A stretch of DNA of 9,566 nucleotides, from NCBI GenBank assembly GCA_024643595.1, contig JAHEMS010000103.1, positions 1-9,566 on the forward strand. Reading direction: 5' to 3'. Every line of letters starts with the position of its first letter. The stretch's first letter is position 1. This document shows, piece after piece, positions 6,935 to 9,566 of this stretch. Below the pieces are notes generated by a model. It worked only from the letters and a program-made list of their open reading frames with translations. It was not told the origin of the DNA and searched no databases. Source of the DNA: Bacteroidota bacterium. Its GTDB lineage: Bacteria; Bacteroidota; Bacteroidia; Cytophagales; Cyclobacteriaceae. The position numbers were made by a program, and so were the translations under genes.

Positions 6935-8698
6935 TCAAAAAGAAGCCGTTTTGGTTTTGTAACCGACAAAGGAAACAACAATTATCCCTGATCCAGTGGG
7001 TACATTCAACTGAAAACTTCCATCTTTGTTTGCAACTGTTCCGGTTGTTGTTCCCTGAACTACAATATTGGCTCCTGTTAGTGGAGTTCCATTTTCATTT
7101 TTAACCTGTCCATTTAATCGGGTTGTCCCATTAATAATTTCTTTATTAAATGAAAGGGAGAATTCAAGATTACTATTTTGAGCATCTCCAATGATGATAC
7201 TCGCTGGATTACCCTCTCCTAATTTAAAGGTAACAGGTATTACCAGTCGTTGTCTTACTGATTTTCCTCTTTGCTTGGCAGGATTCCAGGAGATAGGACA
7301 ATTTTTCAAAATCTGCACAGCCTCTTCGTCGCAACCTGCACCTATTCCTTTAATTGCAGCAAAGTCAGATAGAGTACCATTATCATTCACGATGAATTCG
7401 ATAAATACTTTTCCTTCTATTCCTTTGTTTCTTGCCTCCAGGGGATATTTGATATTCTTGGCGATATATTCATAGAGTACTGGGTAACCCCCGATGGGTG
7501 CAGCGATTTCTTCAACTATTGTAAAAACTTCTCCTTCCTTAGCGGTCATTTCAGAAAGCATATCGGTCTTGTCTCCTTTTTGAAGGATAACGAATGACTG
7601 ATCTTCGGTTTTGATTACAGACATGGAGATAATATTTTTATTAAAATCTTCATTCTTATCAAGTTCCTCCAATTTTTTCTTTCCTTCCTCATTCATTTCC
7701 ATAACTATGTACTCTGCTTTAGGATTGGACTGCCTGAGCTTGGCTAGTTCAGCTTCCACTTTTTCAGGCAAAAGAGTCGCTGCGGAAGAGTTGTCGGTGA
7801 TGGCTTGAATGTCTTGCATTACCTGATCCTGACAGGCTACGACAAAAAAGATGAGCATTACAGATATTGCAGCCATAGCCACCTTCCAATGTTTTATTTT
7901 CTTTTGAACAGTTTTCATCATGTTGATACGTTTTAAAATTAAAGAATTCGTAAAGTGATTGGCGATTGTATATCCATTGGTTTGTAAAGCAACTCTAGCA
8001 AGCAAATTGCAATAAGCGTTCACCTCACGACCCTCCACCGAGCGGGCATCGGCTTCATATTCATGAATCTGAACTAATGATTTTTGGTAGAAATGAAGAA
8101 CGGGATTGAACCAGAAGACTATCCTCAGCATATTCATTATCACAATATCCAGAGAGTGAATTTTTTCGGCATGCACCTCTTCGTGATTCAGTATTTCTTG
8201 TTTTTCTGGTTCGGTTAATTTATTTACCTGTCCTAAAAAGATGAAGCGAAAAAATGAAAATGAACCATGTTCTTTTTCTGATTCTGCGACCAAATAATTT
8301 TTCCAATTGTATTTTTTTGATGACTTAAATAAGAGTATCAAGGATGCTATTCGAATGAAGAAAAGAATAAAGAATAAAATGAGACCAGCCAGGTAGAGGT
8401 AGATCATCCACTGCCAGGAGAAAATTTGCGTTTCATCCAATGGATGGTTGGTATTGGAAAAGATGATGATCTCTGGAAGCCAATGAGATGATTGGGAAAA
8501 ACCCAAAGTAGGGATGAGTGGTACACTTTCGCTTGGAATGCTGATTACCGGAAACAGCAGGGAAGCAATTATACTTACTAATAGAAAGGCACGCTTAAAG
8601 GCGAACTGATTTTCATTGCGGAACAATATCCAATACAGTACATAGAATGAAAGTAGCCCCAGATTAGCTTCAATCAAATAGTTGAGTAGCGAATTCAT
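6935..8698 (-). CDS. BlaR1-like M56 membrane metallopeptidase with TonB-C and carboxypeptidase-regulatory-like tail
   Basis: This 587-residue protein has membrane segments at about residues 8-26, 37-55, 97-124 and 272-288. The M56 zinc protease motif HEEVH lies at 172-176, with HEYEAD at 212-217 supplying the likely third zinc ligand; both lie between the third and fourth membrane segments. ANHFTNSLILKRINMM (about 246-261) is typical of Bacteroidota M56 proteins. After the last segment comes a charged region (about 290-400), a TonB C-terminal domain (about 403-494, with KYPLEARNKGIEGKVFIEF), and a carboxypeptidase-regulatory-like module (about 530-587, with GTTTGTVANKDGSF and VSFVGYKT) that stops early. 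There is no penicillin-binding sensor domain as in true BlaR1. By analogy, it senses an envelope signal and triggers cleavage of the BlaI-like repressor encoded just upstream (ATGA overlap at 8695-8698). The signal and target genes are unknown. FVVAC at 285-289 resembles an internal lipobox. Confidence 0.93.
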   Translation of the reverse strand: MNSLLNYLIEANLGLLSFYVLYWILFRNENQFAFKRAFLLVSIIASLLFPVISIPSESVPLIPTLGFSQSSHWLPEIIIFSNTNHPLDETQIFSWQWMIYLYLAGLILFFILFFIRIASLILLFKSSKKYNWKNYLVAESEKEHGSFSFFRFIFLGQVNKLTEPEKQEILNHEEVHAEKIHSLDIVIMNMLRIVFWFNPVLHFYQKSLVQIHEYEADARSVEGREVNAYCNLLARVALQTNGYTIANHFTNSLILKRINMMKTVQKKIKHWKVAMAAISVMLIFFVVACQDQVMQDIQAITDNSSAATLLPEKVEAELAKLRQSNPKAEYIVMEMNEEGKKKLEELDKNEDFNKNIISMSVIKTEDQSFVILQKGDKTDMLSEMTAKEGEVFTIVEEIAAPIGGYPVLYEYIAKNIKYPLEARNKGIEGKVFIEFIVNDNGTLSDFAAIKGIGAGCDEEAVQILKNCPISWNPAKQRGKSVRQRLVIPVTFKLGEGNPASIIIGDAQNSNLEFSLSFNKEIINGTTRLNGQVKNENGTPLTGANIVVQGTTTGTVANKDGSFQLNVPTGSGIIVVSFVGYKTKTASF

Positions 8699-9066
8699 GA
8701 TTTTTTAGATTTAAGCTCTTCCAGTTGTTTCACCAGCATGTCAATATCCTGAACATCAAGCTTGTTTTCTTTTGCAAAGAATGAAACGAGGTTCTTGACA
8801 GATCCATTGAAATATCCTTTCACCATATTATTAAGGTAGAAACGGGTATACTTTTCCCTTGAAACCAAAGGAAAATACTCATGTGTTTTTCCGTAAGCTT
8901 TAAATCCAATGAACCCCTTTTTCTCCAAAATTCTTACTATAGTGGATACGGTGTTATAAGCGGGTTTTGGTTCCGGTATTTGTTCTACAATATCTTTAAC
9001 AAATCCTTTTTCCAGCGACCATAAAATTTGCATAATTTGATCTTCTGCCTTAGTGAGTTCTTTCAT
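8695..9066 (-). CDS. BlaI/MecI-family winged-helix transcriptional repressor
   Basis: This 123-residue protein has an N-terminal winged helix (about residues 4-70) with the family pattern LTKAEDQIMQILW, AYNTVSTIVRILEKKGF and GKTHEYFPLV. A C-terminal dimerisation region follows (about 75-120, with SVKNLVSFFAKEN). BlaI/MecI repressors bind palindromic operators as dimers and are inactivated when an M56 protease partner triggers cleavage in the C-terminal region. By alignment from memory, the staphylococcal Asn-Phe cleavage site corresponds here to S95-F96. The length is normal for the family. It is the first gene of a two-gene operon, its stop overlapping the M56 start by four bases. A promoter with an overlapping palindrome about 30-60 bases upstream suggests autoregulation. 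The regulated genes beyond this operon cannot be told from the window. Confidence 0.95.
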   Translation of the reverse strand: MKELTKAEDQIMQILWSLEKGFVKDIVEQIPEPKPAYNTVSTIVRILEKKGFIGFKAYGKTHEYFPLVSREKYTRFYLNNMVKGYFNGSVKNLVSFFAKENKLDVQDIDMLVKQLEELKSKKS

Positions 9067-9075
9067 TTCTTAGCG

Positions 9076-9088
9076 ATTAACTATTAAT
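9076..9088. repeat. Second, weaker inverted repeat in the repressor leader
   Basis: ATTAA-CTA-TTAAT forms 5-bp arms around three bases, about 10 bases upstream of the repressor ATG. The nearby string AACTATTAATTA resembles AACTAATAAATTA of the stronger palindrome with one base missing, so it may be a degenerate second operator. The sequence is very AT-rich, so chance is quite possible. Confidence 0.25.
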
Positions 9089-9095
9089 TACGTTT

Positions 9096-9126
9096 CAAAA
9101 CTAATAAATTAGTTATAAACAGCAAA
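9096..9126 (-). promoter_or_regulatory. Bacteroidota-type promoter of the repressor/M56 operon
   Basis: On the minus strand, TTTG (9126-9123) is followed after exactly 19 bases by TAGTTTTG (9103-9096). This matches the Bacteroidota consensus of TTTG at -33 and TAnnTTTG at -7. Transcription would start near 9090, leaving a leader of roughly 25 bases before the ATG at 9066. Matching elements, correct spacing and position make this the best promoter in the window. Confidence 0.65.
9099..9114. promoter_or_regulatory. Putative operator of the BlaI-type repressor
   Basis: This is a perfect palindrome, AACTAAT-AA-ATTAGTT, with 7-bp arms around a 2-bp centre. It covers most of the -7 element and part of the spacer of the promoter above, so a bound dimer would block RNA polymerase. 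It does not resemble the staphylococcal TACA/TGTA operator, but operators diverge between phyla. Its role as the binding site is inferred from symmetry and position. Confidence 0.5.
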
Positions 9127-9155
9127 TTAATCTTATAACATTGTTAAAAAGCATC

Positions 9156-9192
9156 AATTCATCTTATTTTAAGTGATTTTGGAGGATGAATT
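9156..9192 (-). terminator. Possible terminator downstream of the DUF4159 gene
   Basis: AATTCATC (9156-9163) and GATGAATT (9185-9192) are perfect 8-bp inverted arms. On the minus strand the hairpin is followed after a few bases by a run of five T (9146-9150 region). It lies about 70 bases past the DUF4159 stop. The 21-base loop is long and the stem is AT-rich, so this is tentative. Confidence 0.3.
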
Positions 9193-9258
9193 TTATTTAG
9201 TTGATAAATAAATATGACCTCGGGAGTTAGGGAAAATAAGTAAAATCCTGAAAGTAAG

Positions 9259-9566
9259 TCAGTAATTAGTAAAACAATAGGCCAGTATATTTGCGCCCAT
9301 TCGGAGGGCCTGTTGCCGTTTTTCTTCTGGGTCATTATATATTCTTTTGTCTTCCCATCCATTACCCAGATCACATTCATAAGAATAGAAAACAACAAGT
9401 CGACCTTCATAAAATAATCCAAAGCCCTGTGCAGGCTTTGCGTCATGTTCATGGATTTTTGGAAGCCCATTCGGGAATTCAAACTTTTGGTGAAAGAGAG
9501 GATGAGTAAATGGTACTTCTACCAATTCAAGTTCAGGAAATACCTTTTTCAACTCAAGACGAATAA
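9259..9566 (-). CDS. DUF4159-domain protein, C-terminal part (runs off right edge)
   Basis: The frame is open from the right edge to a TGA at 9259-9261, giving 101 residues. The first in-window codons read IRLELKKVFPELELVEVPF, so the coding sequence clearly begins outside; a TTG at 9552 is in frame but is internal. Recognisable DUF4159 signatures are HPLFHQKFEFPNGLPKIHEHD, QGFGLFYEGRLVVFYSYECD, LGNGWEDKRIYNDPEE and ALRMGANILAYCFTNY. Family members are usually a little over 200 residues, often exported, and occur widely in Bacteroidota, sometimes near MoxR/DUF58-type genes. Their molecular function is not established. The C-terminus looks complete and ends at the family's usual place. The gene shares the strand of the repressor/M56 operon, but the 192-bp gap, a possible terminator and a separate promoter indicate independent transcription. 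Confidence 0.88.
   Translation of the reverse strand, partial: IRLELKKVFPELELVEVPFTHPLFHQKFEFPNGLPKIHEHDAKPAQGFGLFYEGRLVVFYSYECDLGNGWEDKRIYNDPEEKRQQALRMGANILAYCFTNY

Noticed and set aside
7191..7475. A 94-codon open frame antisense to the M56 gene
   Set aside because: It mirrors the conserved TonB-C coding region and shows no domain features of its own.
9159..9482. A 107-codon open frame on the minus strand with hydrophobic stretches, like a small membrane protein
   Set aside because: Most of it overlaps the well-supported DUF4159 coding frame in another reading frame, and the remainder lies in AT-rich intergenic sequence that gives hydrophobic residues by composition.
1..9566. tRNA or rRNA genes, CRISPR arrays, insertion sequences, prophage or toxin-antitoxin genes
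   Set aside because: No cloverleaf-like sequence, regularly spaced repeats, transposase or integrase motifs were seen; every gap longer than about 150 bases is accounted for as divergent or upstream regulatory sequence.

Overview
The window is AT-rich bacterial DNA whose protein families and promoter signals point to the Bacteroidota, probably a Cytophagales-type environmental bacterium. The evidence is an M56/BlaR1-like protein fused to TonB-C and carboxypeptidase-regulatory-like modules, a TlpA/ResA-type thioredoxin lipoprotein, a DUF4159 protein, translation starts without clear Shine-Dalgarno sequences, and promoter elements of the Bacteroidota form (TTTG, about 19 nt, TAnnTTTG). The placement is inferred from family resemblance; no search was run.

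Left block (1-1481, minus strand): two tandem, membrane-anchored M23 (LytM-type) metallopeptidases overlap by one base. The upstream one is complete and has all catalytic residues. The downstream one shows only its N-terminal 170 residues before the window edge. They are transcribed divergently from the next block across a gap of about 175 bp.

Middle block (1656-6898, plus strand): alaS (alanyl-tRNA synthetase) is followed after 27 bp by gatB (aminoacyl-tRNA amidotransferase subunit B). gatB overlaps by one base (TAATG) with a thioredoxin-fold, probably periplasmic, lipoprotein gene. The spacing suggests one operon. It ends in a long, nearly perfect hairpin that also lies at the end of the convergent gene.

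Right block (6935-9066, minus strand): a BlaI/MecI-type repressor gene and a BlaR1-like M56 membrane peptidase gene overlap by four bases (ATGA), giving a two-gene sensor/repressor module. A good Bacteroidota-type promoter sits upstream of the repressor, with a 16-bp palindrome across its -7 element, which suggests autoregulation. The sensor lacks the penicillin-binding domain of true BlaR1 and has TonB-C plus a short carboxypeptidase-regulatory-like tail instead. Its signal is therefore unlikely to be a simple beta-lactam response. At the right edge lies the C-terminal part of a DUF4159 protein gene (minus strand).

Most of the window is ordinary core housekeeping sequence. I see no RNA genes, CRISPR arrays, insertion sequences or prophage genes. 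The parts most worth a second look are the M56/BlaI module with its putative operator, a lipobox-like site inside the M56 protein, a GatB lacking the usual cysteine cluster, and the convergent hairpin terminator. I did not find a clearly new multi-gene system.
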